A stretch of DNA of 64,000 nt from Metopolophium dirhodum (GCF_019925205.1 NC_083565.1:21418241-21482240); one strand, 5' to 3'; positions 1 to 9,411 are shown, counted from the first letter of the stretch. Notes: generated by a model not told the origin, from the sequence alone. Made by a program: numbers and translations.

Positions 1-530
1 TTTTAAAATGTGCCGTTAAACACAAAAAAAAAAAAAATTAGAAGAAAACGGGAATTTTTACGCAAAACCAGTTTTTGACAAAATTGAATTTTTAATTTGG
101 CTGTTACTCAAAACCTAAAAACTGTAGATACTTTAAATTTTCATTAAATTGGCATTACCTATACATGGTAAAACTTTTGATTTTTCTTGAGCTATTTATG
201 GACGGTTAAAATTTTCGATTTTTCTTTTTCTTTTCTTAAGTTTTTTTTTAAAATGTATATAAAAAAATTTGCCTGGCCAAAAAAATTTGAAAATGTAATT
301 CAAGAATTCTCATAAGTTTTACGTATAACCATTAAAAAAAATAGGTCACGTAGATCACAATTTTTTTTATATAAGCGTAGAAAGTTTAAATATTTACTAA
401 ATATGATAAAAATGTTAGATATTTTGAAGTCGAACATTCATAAAATTTTAAGTATTTATACCTAATGTTTGAAATTATGTTATAAAAAAATATTGCATTG
501 TTTTTTTAAAAAGTGAAATTCTTATATAAC
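1..530 (+). repeat. Repeat A, internal fragment (divergent)
   Basis: The stretch reading 'gaaaacgggaatttttacg' near position 43, followed by 'tttttgacaaaattg' and later 'ataagcgtagaaagttt', matches in order the interior of the fuller copies at 22337-23801 and 40757-41990. Both ends of the family are missing, and the copy is more diverged than those two. It stops just before the Harbinger transposase exon, in the place where that gene's upstream exon would be expected. Confidence 0.6.
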
Positions 531-547
531 ATAATAAAAACCTGAAA

Positions 548-1516
548 TTGATTTGTGTAAAAACAGCATTATTTCAACGTTTATTAAACTTATTGCTAAA
601 ATACTTTTTAAATTTTAACAGATATTTATCAACGGGAATTCATTTCTCTGCCCTACATTTTGATTTTCGTATTGGCAAAACAACTATCAACCAAATCGTC
701 CGTGAAACTTGTATGATTTTATGGTCAGTGTTACAACCTACAGAAATGCCGGAACCAAACAGAGAAAAATGGATTGAAATTTCGGAACTTTATTATAAAA
801 AAACAAATTTTCCAAATTGTCTCGGGTCCATTGATGGTAAACACATAAGATGCAGAAACCCAAACAATTCTGGATCTCTTTTTTATAATTATAAGAAGTA
901 CTTTTCAATCGTACTTATGGCAGTGGTAGATGCGAATTTAAATTTTATTTTTATCGATGTTGGAGCGTACGGGCGAGAAGCTGATTCAAACGTTTTTCGA
1001 AAAAGTGTAATTGGGAAAAAGTTATATACAAATCAACTCCAAATTCCAGATCCAGTATTGTTGCCATCAACAGAAAATAATATACAACCATTTGTATTTG
1101 TAGCCGATGAGGCATTTGGAATACACACAAATTTATTACGACCATATCCAGGACGGGGTCTGAATAATGCTCGTAGAATATTTAATTATAGGTTATCGAG
1201 AGCAAGACGTACCGTGGAGTGTGCTTTTGGAGTATTGGCCAACAAGTGGAATGTATTGCATACGGCTATTCTAGTAGAACCCGATTTTTGTGATCACATC
1301 ATAAAAGCATGTTGTGTTTTGCACAACTATGTAAGAAAGAGAGACGGATGTAATTATGATGAAAATACTGCAGATACGGCTTATATAAATAACCTGGACG
1401 ATTTTGAAGGATATGGCAGGTACGTAAATCGTAATGGGATGGAAATAAGAGACAGTTTTGCGAATTATTTTATAAATGAAGGGGCTGTGCCATTTCAATA
1501 TAGAACAACAATTTAA
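548..1516 (+). CDS. PIF/Harbinger transposase (HARBI1-like DDE nuclease), 5' part missing
   Basis: DDE-type nuclease of the PIF/Harbinger superfamily, which cuts and inserts the element and usually needs a DNA-binding partner. Seen: YLSTGIHFSALHFDFRIGKT (about residues 26-45), the usual start of the conserved region; SIDGKHI with the first catalytic Asp; GREADSNVF with the second; a 'FVADEAFG' segment; RRTVECAFG with the catalytic Glu; and a C-terminal HNYVRKR. The frame is open to a stop at 1514-1516, followed by AATAAA signals near 1580. The first ~25 residues look like translated intron: a good acceptor (ttttaaattttaacag) ends near 621, just before the Arg-Tyr-Leu-Ser codons, so the real exon probably starts at 622. 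Family members carry another N-terminal segment upstream; here that place is repeat A. The catalytic domain is therefore intact but the gene is probably 5'-truncated. A domesticated gene is possible but nothing shows it. Confidence 0.9.
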   Translation: MICVKTALFQRLLNLLLKYFLNFNRYLSTGIHFSALHFDFRIGKTTINQIVRETCMILWSVLQPTEMPEPNREKWIEISELYYKKTNFPNCLGSIDGKHIRCRNPNNSGSLFYNYKKYFSIVLMAVVDANLNFIFIDVGAYGREADSNVFRKSVIGKKLYTNQLQIPDPVLLPSTENNIQPFVFVADEAFGIHTNLLRPYPGRGLNNARRIFNYRLSRARRTVECAFGVLANKWNVLHTAILVEPDFCDHIIKACCVLHNYVRKRDGCNYDENTADTAYINNLDDFEGYGRYVNRNGMEIRDSFANYFINEGAVPFQYRTTI

Positions 1517-2017
1517 AACTATGACAAATGTGTAGTTAGTATTAAATTGTGTGTAAATATTTTCTAAATATTCTGTTTTAAATAAAATATAATTGAATAT
1601 TTGAATAAATATATTATTATTATAATATTATGTTAAAACTATCGTGAGAATAAAGTGTAATATAATACAGTAATATGTTAAATTAGGTATGTATTGGTGG
1701 TTATTTATAAAAAAATATTACCAACATAATATTTAATTTTGTAGATATAATACTGTTTATTTTTGGTCAGGTGGCACTGCTGGGAGCCTTCCTTCTCTTG
1801 TTATTATTTTTCTTTTTCACAATACTTACTTAAATTGTCACCACACTTACTCATTATACACTTATGTGTAGATTGTAAATATACTTTATTTTTAATAAAA
1901 AAAAAAAATAAAAAAAAAAAAAGAAAGATATAATACTGTAATATAGAATTCGTATGTATCATACCTATATATTAATTGTAATTACTATACTATTATACTA
2001 TTTTACTACATTACTAC
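1517..2017. other. Convergent 3' region between Harbinger genes
   Basis: A+T-rich spacer between two convergent genes. It holds AATAAA signals on the + strand near 1580-1610. On the - strand, 1742-1805 could encode a short basic tail (KKKNNNKRRK, then APSSAT and a stop) with AATAAA directly after it. That would suit the C-terminal part of the MADF partner, but no clean splice acceptor is visible. An A-rich run lies at about 1899-1925. Confidence 0.4.
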
Positions 2018-2206
2018 TTAATTATAATTACCTTTTTCTTCTTTTTGTTCGGTTAAAAAATTATTCCAATTTGTAGAATAAACAGCCTCCGCTACCTTCA
2101 TCCAACATGCACTTTTCAAGTCCTTATCACTATATTCTTTGGAACTCATGTCCCATAGACAAGGATAGTTCTGGACTTCCGAAATTAATTTCTCCGTCGA
2201 ATACAT
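2018..2206 (-). CDS. MADF-domain protein, first exon (Harbinger accessory DNA-binding protein)
   Basis: The MADF (Myb/SANT-like) domain binds DNA. PIF/Harbinger elements often carry such a second gene, whose product helps the transposase reach DNA. Seen: LISEVQNYPCLWDMSSKEY, then DLKSACWMKVAEAV, which fits the first two helices of a MADF domain (Leu-Ile start, Pro-x-Leu-Trp-Asp, Trp-x-x-Val-Ala). The ATG is at 2204-2206. The third helix is absent because the reading frame meets a splice donor, AAAAG|GTAATT, with the exon end at about 2032; the last few residues to 2018 would be intron. The next exon is not clearly found (see 1517-2017). The gene converges on the transposase, as expected of two genes in one element. 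Confidence 0.75.
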   Translation of the reverse strand: MYSTEKLISEVQNYPCLWDMSSKEYSDKDLKSACWMKVAEAVYSTNWNNFLTEQKEEKGNYN

Positions 2207-2264
2207 ATTTATAATTTATATAAAAAAAACTAAATATTTTATAATTTAAATAAGTTTAAATAAA

Positions 2265-2560
2265 AAGCTCTATCAACCGCAACCGATACTCCGTAGGTGT
2301 GGTCGGCTCTATACAAAATAATGTGTTGTGGGGTAATTTCGGAAACGCATCGGTAAAGTCAACCGCAACATGTTGCGGCTGGTTCCCGACGGTATTAAAT
2401 CGGTTCGCCGAATCGGTTAGTCTGGCCCGATAGCGCGGTTTGTATGTTTATTATAGATGTTGCGGTCGTCTACCGATCGGTTGCGTATTATCGGCAGCCG
2501 ACAAAACGCATAGTGTGATCCGGCACTTATTGAGTCCATAATATAGTCGTCGATAAAATT
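2265..2560. repeat. GC-richer cluster of inverted ATCGGT/CCGCAAC motifs
   Basis: Upstream of the MADF exon the base composition jumps. CGCAACCGAT (2278-2287) is inverted as ATCGGTTGCG (2476-2485). CCGCAACATGTTGCGG at 2363-2378 is a perfect 16-base palindrome, and ATCGGT recurs at about 2350, 2399, 2413 and 2476. This fits a subterminal transposase-binding region or promoter of the Harbinger element. No outer terminal inverted repeat or 3-bp TSD pair could be identified, and the partner end beyond the transposase is gone. Confidence 0.5.
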
Positions 2561-2745
2561 ATTATATTTGAAATTGCTTATAATAATACAATTATTGGTA
2601 TTCGACTGCTTATAGAAAATATCCAAACGAAGGCCAATGACGATAATATTATTTTACCATAATTCACGAGGTAAGGTGATATTTTGTTCCTTTTTGGGGA
2701 CACTTTATTCCTTTTTCAAAATAATCAAATGCAGAACAAAAAAAA

Positions 2746-3660
2746 GTTGGGTAATTTGATGTCGCTCTGCTGTACAGTAGGTAATGGATGGTATTAAATT
2801 TGAATTCAATGATATAATATCATTGTATAAGAAAAACGATTCTGAGCGAAAACGATCATTCAGCCTATGATATTACCAGGTATATTTGATGATATTATTG
2901 TGAATAAAGTAATTTATATATAACCTATTTACGTGGAACCCTATCAAATGTTGTAGAAATATGAATTTCAAACGTTCATAAAAATTTAATTTTACTTTCT
3001 TGTAGACATTTATTTTTTTGATAAAGGTAGACCAACTTATGGATAATCTTGTATTACATTTTCAAATCTTAGATTTAAAAAGAAAATTTTTTTTGAATTT
3101 TCAACTTAAAATAATTTACTTATTAAGAATGCTAATTAGAAAAAAAAACTAAAAAAAATGGAAACTGAAAATATCCGTAAACAGCTCAAAATATATCAAA
3201 ATATTCGGAAAATATTATGGTGTATAGAAAATGCTTATATAAACATTCAGTCAAAATGTCATGTACCTACAATCATTTGTTTTAGTGTTGCACCAAAAAC
3301 CAAAATCGATTTTCTCAAAAACAGATTTTGTGTAATAATTCCCGTTTTTCCTTAATTTTTATTTTATTTTTCACGTCGCTTTTGAAAACTACCTAGGACA
3401 TTTTTACTTTTGACCCCCCCAAAGTACCAACTAGATTCACTTTCCTATCAGAAACGATACTGTTGAAGAAAATCCAAACACATTAACTGTCCTAAAAGGT
3501 GATGACAGACACAAAAAAAAAAAAAATAAATAAAAAAACACACATCATTGTAAAATCAATACATTCATCGTTCCACTCAGAATCTAAAAAACTAAAAAAC
3601 AACACACATCATTATAAAATCAATACATTCATCGCTTCGCTCAGAATCTATAAAATCTTA
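2746..3660 (-). repeat. Repeat A, nearly full copy, reverse orientation
   Basis: Begins with the family's 3' end in reverse (gatgtcgctctgctgtacag at 2759) and the AACGATTCTGAGCGAAAACG element near 2836, and ends with its 5' end. That 5' end, 'acacatcattgtaaaatcaa...cactcagaatct', is present twice in tandem (about 3540-3590 and 3603-3652). A 65-codon open frame at 3158-3355 reads antisense to the family. Confidence 0.8.
3158..3355 (+). other. Small ORF inside repeat A, kept open in a second copy
   Basis: 65 codons beginning METEN and ending KIDFLKNRFCVIIPVFP. The equivalent frame is also open over its full length at 40976-41173 in another repeat A copy, with about nine amino-acid differences. 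In a third copy (22576-22780) it is closed by a stop about halfway. No domain is recognised. Because all copies share ancestry, an open frame in two of three is weak evidence for coding. Confidence 0.2.
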
Positions 3661-3713
3661 AAACGGAACGAAATGTCCTATTAGTTATTACCGAACAAAA
3701 TGTCCTACATACT

Positions 3714-3925
3714 GCGACATTTTGTTCCGCGGGGATATTTTATTCCTCTCGGTGGACTTTTTGTTCCGTTTTGTGATAAATTTGATCCTTTGAAAAAACT
3801 TAAAATTGGAACAAAAAATCCTATTACGGAACAAAATGACCTAGTGCGACATTTTGTTCCGCGGGGATATTTTGTTCCCCTCGGTGGACTTTTTGTTCCG
3901 TTTTGTGATTAATTTAATCCTTTTA
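3714..3925 (+). repeat. Two tandem units of about 132 bp rich in GGAACAAAA
   Basis: 'gcgacattttgttccgcggg' at 3714 recurs at 3846, and both units continue through a 'ctcggtggactttttgttcc' stretch. Inside each unit TTTTGTTCC and its complement alternate, so the array is rich in short inverted repeats. The 70-codon frame across it (3700-3912) reflects the tandem structure rather than a gene. Confidence 0.8.
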
Positions 3926-3952
3926 TAAAATTATATAACGGAACAAAATATT

Positions 3953-4215
3953 ACAGTGGAGGTCAGTGGCATTCTCATAAATATCCAATGGAGGAAAGGA
4001 GTTGAAAAAAAATAAGTAATATGATAGTAATATACCCTGAAAGTATTCAAAACACTTAATAAGTTTCAATTCGAATACTATATACTTTAAGTCATAAGTA
4101 CTTATAGTCAAGTCTTTAGTCGTATATACATTTTTTGGTTTGAATAAATAATAAATTATCCTTTATTACAGTAGAGGCCAGAGGCATACTCAGGAATATT
4201 CAATGGAAAAAAAAT
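3953..4215. repeat. Two copies of a CAGTGG(A)GGCCAGTGGCAT-type transposon end
   Basis: 'cagtggaggtcagtggcatt' at 3954 and 'cagtagaggccagaggcata' at 4170 are both followed by CTCA..AATAT.CAATGG. These resemble the CAGTGGCGTA-type ends frequent in insect repeats. The superfamily is not established. Confidence 0.4.
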
Positions 4216-4284
4216 ATGTTTCATGTTGTGCTCAATTGCTTTATATATTTTATTGATAAATATATAGTCGGACTAAGTACCTAC

Positions 4285-4460
4285 ATAAGCGCAACTAGGG
4301 TTACATTTTTGTGGGGGATACAGCCTACCTAACAAAACTATATATTTAAAATAACTCATGGATCTATATCTAAATCAATAAGTGACTTTTTTTTTTGGGG
4401 GGGGGGGGGGGCTAATTCGTAGTCAGAGGGCTAAGCACCCCTCAGTTGCACCACTGTCTA
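4285..4460. repeat. Short MITE-like element with G/T tracts
   Basis: 'gcgcaactagggtt' at 4289 is matched in reverse by 'cccctcagttgcaccactg' at 4438-4456, giving an inverted TGCAACT(A/G)(A/G)GG pair. Between them sits a T10 run followed by a run of about 15 G (4387-4411). Only a short terminal match can be read. Confidence 0.35.
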
Positions 4461-5064
4461 AGTACTTGGCAGTGTTGCAAGATAAGAGGAGTACTATTAA
4501 GACAGACATAAACCTTATTTTAACAAAAAATATTGTTGCACATGAACGACGAAAATTGTCTGGAGTTGTAAGTGAATAATAATTAAATAAACCAAAATAA
4601 ATGTGGTTTTAATATATTATTAATGTTTGTGTTTAGGCTACTATACTACTATAGTAAGCCAAAATTCTAAAAAATGTTGTTTATTGACATACAAATTCGT
4701 TATGTATATGACAAATGTAATATGTCAAAGAGCTGCTAATAAACACACAACTCTACCTAAACATATGTTTTTTTAATTTGGACCAAAAGCAACTAGTATG
4801 GATAATGGATATGCCATATGCGGACGCAATAGCTGAAGGTTTGAAATAATGAAAAAACACGGTCTTAAATTTATTGTGGTTATTTATTTATTGTAAATAT
4901 GTATTTAAATTGTACATTAAATAAACACATAAAAAGAACAATAGTCAATAATAACATAACTATAAATACCTATATATTACTGGTAATTTAATATGTAATT
5001 TCGTCCAAATTTGAACGTAAAATAACAATAAAAACACTGTGTTTTATATTTTTGAGATTTTTTG
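4461..5064. other. A+T-rich intergenic DNA
   Basis: I see no gene, RNA or element boundary here. There are AATAAA words and short direct duplications, but none sits beside a credible open frame. Confidence 0.5.
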
Positions 5065-5215
5065 GTTACCTACTTACGTGGAAACCTTAACTTAAATTTT
5101 CAATTTTTAGCTATAATAGTTGAACATATTATAGATTGTTAACTACAAAATCAATTTAAAATTTGATAAACGTTGTCAAAATTGAACTTTAAATTCTTAT
5201 AAAAACAATCGACAT
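5065..5215 (-). repeat. Repeat A fragment, reverse
   Basis: 'ttacgtggaaaccttaac' followed by 'ttttcaatttttagctataa' and '..agttgaacat' follows the reverse complement of the 3' third of repeat A (compare 23540-23620). Confidence 0.6.
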
Positions 5216-6499
5216 ATGTATTTTAAATATTTTTCAACTACTATTGTAACAATATATCAGAAGCCTTGTTTTAATTTTTCACTCTTTTTGACCCAACAAA
5301 TAACATTTTATATTACTTAAAAAGTATTCTGTGGTGAATGGTGATACCTGCAAACTTCTGTTTTTCAAATGAGAACCTTTCTTTTTTACAGTAAATGTTT
5401 TGGTAAATAAATTTTTTGAAAATGGAGGTACCTGATTCAAAATCTGAACTAGTACCTTTTTATTTGTTTAAATGTTAACACTAAGGATAATAGTCATTAA
5501 AAATGGTCTTATAAAAATATAAAACAGAATGTAATATTAGATCTAGTATTTATTAAGCTTTGACCATTTTTACAAATTATAATAATTATTGTTGTTAGAT
5601 ATATGTAAATTACTAAAATGCATTTTACCATTGCCTACAAAGCTAAATAATGAACAGTATAAAAGGTTGAAAAAAATTTCAATAATTTTAAAATATGGTT
5701 TTAAAATATGTATAACGATTTCAAAAAAATTCTTGGTGAATCACTCTGTATATATTACTAGCAAATAATATTTTTTTAATAATGAACTCATCTTATATAG
5801 ACCAGATGCAGTTTTACAACATTCGAATACGACGGACCTCAGAGTTTCTAAAAAATAAATTAATAAAGTACAAAGTATTTACGTGATGGAGTAATAGTTT
5901 AATATTGATTAAATAATACATAGAATGATATTTTAGTGCGCCGATTACATAATATAATTTTACAAACATTTATCATCTTCACTATATATCAACTTAATGT
6001 TATGATTATAATGTATAATTTATACGATGTGTAAAATAATAAATAATTGTGATACTATAGGGAACATCGTAAAGATTATCAAATAACAGTAGGTAATATA
6101 GAAGTTTTGTGTTTTCATTGTTTTTTTTTTCACACATTGGAACAAATTTTTGGGAAACAGGCGACCGTCATATTTATGTAGGTAATATTTCTAATATTAC
6201 CAATCAGAAGGGTAGTTTTAAAAATAAATTACGCGCCACTGCCGCAGATTAATAATGATAATAATATGTATTATAATATGCACGACGACCGGTCACTGCG
6301 GCGGCAGATATACCTTTTGTGTGAGAATATTGTGCGAAGTGAAACCGTGAAAACAATAATATTAAATTCTTCACGGCGGTGGTGATCGGATGCGTATGTT
6401 ATATACTATATAATATTATTACACAGTGCAGTATTATTTTTTTTTTAAGAACAAAAATCACAATTGTAAATAATTGAAAATATATTATCATAATATTAT
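5216..6499. other. Intergenic DNA 3' of the 14-Cys gene
   Basis: No coding segment is recognised. A second dispersed repeat may be present at 5320-5400 ('gatacctgcaaacttctg'), related to 10140 and 14590. The stretch 6230-6400 is richer in CpG and has inverted CTGCCGC/GCGGCAG words; it may be regulatory or a noncoding exon. Confidence 0.4.
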
Positions 6500-6505
6500 T
6501 TTAAT
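6500..6505 (-). terminator. ATTAAA poly(A) signal candidate
   Basis: On the - strand ATTAAA lies about 43 bases after the stop of the 14-Cys gene, a normal distance for a cleavage signal. It supports reading the gene as ending at 6548 rather than splicing onward. No canonical AATAAA is close by. Confidence 0.35.
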
Positions 6506-6547
6506 TATAATCTCACGGCGGGCTTGCTGACTGGCACCGTACGGGAC

Positions 6548-6940
6548 TTACACGCACGTTGGTTCCTCAACACGGTAATGATTGCACCGCGTCCAATTCT
6601 TCAAATTGCCCAGCTCTTTGTCGATGCAAATGTAACACTCAAAATCACAAACGCACTTCTTCGCCGGGTCCGTGCATGCTGTGTTGCATTCATCTTCGGA
6701 GTAGTACTGTCGGACACCATCATCGTTTGTATAGCACGTGTAACACGTAAAATTGAATTTCTCCCAGTATCTGGTTATGCACGGTCTTTTATCTTTGAGG
6801 TGGCAATCTGACTCCAGACATTGCTGGCACGTTTCGAAGATTATGTTGTCAAACGCCGTTACGACGAGCGAGTACAAGTTTAATGAATCGAACGTCACCG
6901 TGAAAGCGAACACGACCAGAGCGGCGTATGGCAGAATCAT
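6548..6940 (-). CDS. Secreted 14-cysteine protein, candidate aphid salivary effector
   Basis: 130 residues. Residues 1-24 form a signal peptide (hydrophobic MILPYAALVVFAFTVTF, cleavage around NLYS), so the product should enter the secretory path. The rest is small and dense in cysteine: C38, 41, 46, 54, 66, 69, 85, 89, 96, 98, 102, 105, 119 and 129, fourteen in all, an even number that could pair as seven disulfides. Several are CxxC or CxC (CQQC, CYTC, CVC, CYIC). N-glycosylation sequons occur at NFT and NWT. From memory, an aphid-specific salivary-gland family with 14 conserved cysteines has been described (ACYPI39568 type, zinc-binding); membership is inferred from Cys count, size and signal peptide, not alignment. 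The start is preceded by CAACAACAACAAT, a typical leader. The stop lies in GTG TAA GT, which is also a perfect donor (GTAAGT), so a spliced longer form cannot be excluded. A weak TATA-like stretch lies about 150 bases upstream (7091-7103). Confidence 0.8.
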   Translation of the reverse strand: MILPYAALVVFAFTVTFDSLNLYSLVVTAFDNIIFETCQQCLESDCHLKDKRPCITRYWEKFNFTCYTCYTNDDGVRQYYSEDECNTACTDPAKKCVCDFECYICIDKELGNLKNWTRCNHYRVEEPTCV

Positions 6941-7393
6941 ATTGTTGTTGTTGTTTATACCTACACAAACCTAAATATGCGGTACGATATCCGTTATTTC
7001 AGAATCTGCTCCTTGGCGGATCGCTTGCAGTGTTGTCTCGAAGTCGATGCGGTGAATGAGTGCGTGTGTATTATCGCCCCGATAATTAGGTATATAAAAT
7101 ATAGGTGCAGGGCGAACGATAAACTATATTATAATTTGTTTGTGCGCTAATAGCTGATTGACTGTCATTTCGGTTAGCATATCGTTTTTATAACCAAACA
7201 GGTGCCGGTTACGCAATCGTGGCGTCGTGTAATTGGTCAGGTCTAAATGTGGTAGGGTTATGCAATGGGCGGTCGAATATTGTGATCACGACAAACCTAC
7301 TATAAGTATAATATTTGACTTCCGTCGTATAGTGTGTGCCAAAAATCCCCTATCGCTCCAACATCATCTCAGTGTCAAATCCACGTGGTGATG
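6941..7393. promoter_or_regulatory. Upstream region of the 14-Cys gene
   Basis: GC-richer DNA between the gene's ATG and the hAT insertion. It holds a possible TATA (7091-7103) and a CAAC-repeat leader next to the ATG. No other open frame is convincing. The transposon at 7402 lies about 460 bases upstream of the start codon, so it could affect expression. Confidence 0.3.
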
Positions 7394-7401
7394 CTTACAG
7401 A
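7394..7401. repeat. Left 8-bp target duplication of the hAT element
   Basis: CTTACAGA, matching CTTACAGT at 9412-9419 in 7 of 8 bases. Eight-base duplications are the hallmark of hAT insertion. Confidence 0.85.
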
Positions 7402-9411
7402 CAGTGTTGGGAATTATCTAGATAAGATTTTTTGAAAAAAATTATCTTTTAGAGTATCTAGATAATTATGTTACGATTTATCTAATGTTCATCTTAGATA
7501 AAAAATTGGCTTTTCTAGATAAATATTATAGTACCCCTACAAAATTATAAAACCAATGTTACTAAAGTTCTTAAATAATATAAATTATTTATAAAATTAG
7601 AAGAATATATTTCTTGTTATTATTGTCAACGACGGTATTTCGATAATACGAGAACCTGTGTGCGGGCATGCTATACATCGTTCTCTACTAGCCATAAATC
7701 ATGAGCTTATTACAATTAATTAGGTATAGGTTTATTTCCCCGCATCCATTTTAAAAATAAATTAAAATTAACTTCGTAGAAATGAGAACGCACCAGTACG
7801 CTGATGAAAACCGGTTGAACCTCCGATAATGATGCGTCGAAGCGCGATGCAGTGCGTTTTTTGAAATAGTATTATTTCATAAGACTAAATTTAAAGTTAA
7901 GACAATTTAGATATCAGTACCCCTCATAGACCATAGACCATAGTCCATAGTAGTATAGTTTAGTAGCCTCAAATTATATTTGATCAGTTGATTACCCATA
8001 CCATCATAATTTAATATATGTAAATTTATTACACTAGGTTATGTTCAGTATCTAAAAATACATTGGTAGTTTTATGTCTTAAATTTAAAAAATACAATAT
8101 CATTTTGCTAATTGATAGTAGCAACTTGCTACTATGGCTTGATTTTCAGAAAAATGTAGGTATACTTATATGGTCACAAATCCTATATTTTTGACTTAAC
8201 AAATCAATTTTGTTTTACTGGTATCATAGTTTTTACTTTTTACAATGAAAACTTAATATACATAAAAAAAATAGTCATACACTCATACATCACGATTAAT
8301 CAAAGTACCTATTATAATATTATGTTAATTAAATATATGATACTAAAACAACTTTGTATAAAAATAATTATATCTCATTTGTATTTAAATAATAATTAAT
8401 GTATTAATACAATTATTGTATTACATAAAATGTATCACAATTGAAATTTACTTTTCATTATAGTTATATTAAATATATTTTTAAAATAAGTATAAAAATA
8501 ATAACCAAAAAGCTACGCCTAACTGATCTAAGTAACTTAAACAAGGCTATATTGTATACAGGTACTAATATTATTATTATTATTATTATTAAAATTATTG
8601 AAAATATTTTTTTTATTAATATTTTGCAGTTGTAATTTTATAATTTATATTTTGTTTTATAAACTATTAAAAATTTTGTATTCAATAATAAAACAATACG
8701 CTTATATTTTAGCATTCAACTATTAAACTATTTCTTACCAAACATTGATTATAATGTAATATTTACTATTTATATGTTTTTTAAATATTTAAGGTGAAGT
8801 TTATTCTTTTTTATATTGGTTTAATATGATTTACAAGTGGCTATAGCCTATAAGTGCATACAGAGGCATTTGACAATATTTATTTAGAACCAACTTTTCC
8901 TTGAGATAATACAAATAAATAATTTTTTACTTGATTAGTTTGTATTAAAATGTATAAATTATTATTAATTCATTATTGTATGCATTTGTATAACTAAGTA
9001 GGGGTAGAATTATTATAGTACCTATTAAAGAATAAAGAGTCAGCTAACTACATAATTTTGAACATTCAAACCAATACCAGTATTCCAAGTATTGGTTTAA
9101 ATGTTTTGATGTTTCATTCTTATAGCTAAAATATTCAAATAGTTACATTTGAAGGCTCAATCCGTTGTTATTATAAATATTATGTCAATATATTAATATA
9201 TATCTAATATTACAAAAATACTAAAAAACATTAAAAATAAGTGTAAAAAAATGATATTTATCTAGATATTTATCTAGATAAATGTATTGTTGTATTTATC
9301 TTTATCTAGATAAATTACATTTATGTTATCTTTATTTTTATCTAGATAATATTTTGTTAAAATTATCTTATCTTATCTAGATAATTTTTTAGTTATCTAT
9401 TCCCAACACTG
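7402..9411. mobile_element. Non-autonomous hAT-type DNA transposon, 2010 bp
   Basis: Starts CAGTGTTGGGAAT and ends ATTCCCAACACTG, a perfect 13-base terminal inverted repeat, flanked by a near-perfect 8-bp duplication. Both subterminal zones are studded with the 12-base palindrome TTATCTAGATAA: 7414 and (11 of 12) 7455 on the left; 9270, 9302, 9338 and 9373 on the right. Such repeats are typical transposase-binding sites. The interior is A+T-rich, with an (ATT)n tract near 8566. The only long frame (8441-8635) is a low-complexity Ile/Lys string, and no hAT transposase or BED finger is seen. It would depend on a transposase encoded elsewhere. Little terminal decay suggests fairly recent insertion. 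Confidence 0.9.

Larger units (their letters stand above)
2675..3954. repeat. Block bounded by inverted GGAACAAAATAT(C/T)AC
   Basis: GGTGATATTTTGTTCC at 2675-2690 is matched in inverse by GGAACAAAATATTAC at 3940-3954, with one mismatch in 15. Between them lie a repeat A copy (2746-3660) and a tandem array rich in the same GGAACAAAA word (3714-3925). The block could be one element with terminal repeats into which repeat A inserted, or simply scattered copies of an array unit. No target duplication was recognised. Confidence 0.4.

Noticed and set aside
951..1498. Two - strand frames within the transposase
   Set aside because: Antisense shadows of the transposase exon.
2417..2626. 69-codon - strand frame in the inverted-repeat cluster
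   Set aside because: Composition of the palindromic block; no motif and no coding context.
3700..3912. 70-codon frame over the 132-base array
   Set aside because: Internal repetition follows the DNA repeat; not a gene.
6524..6974. Three + strand frames opposite the 14-Cys gene
   Set aside because: Shadows of the real - strand gene; no signal peptide or family pattern.
8441..8635. Open frame inside the hAT element as a transposase relic
   Set aside because: No hAT dimerisation, BED finger or catalytic motif; Ile/Lys low complexity.
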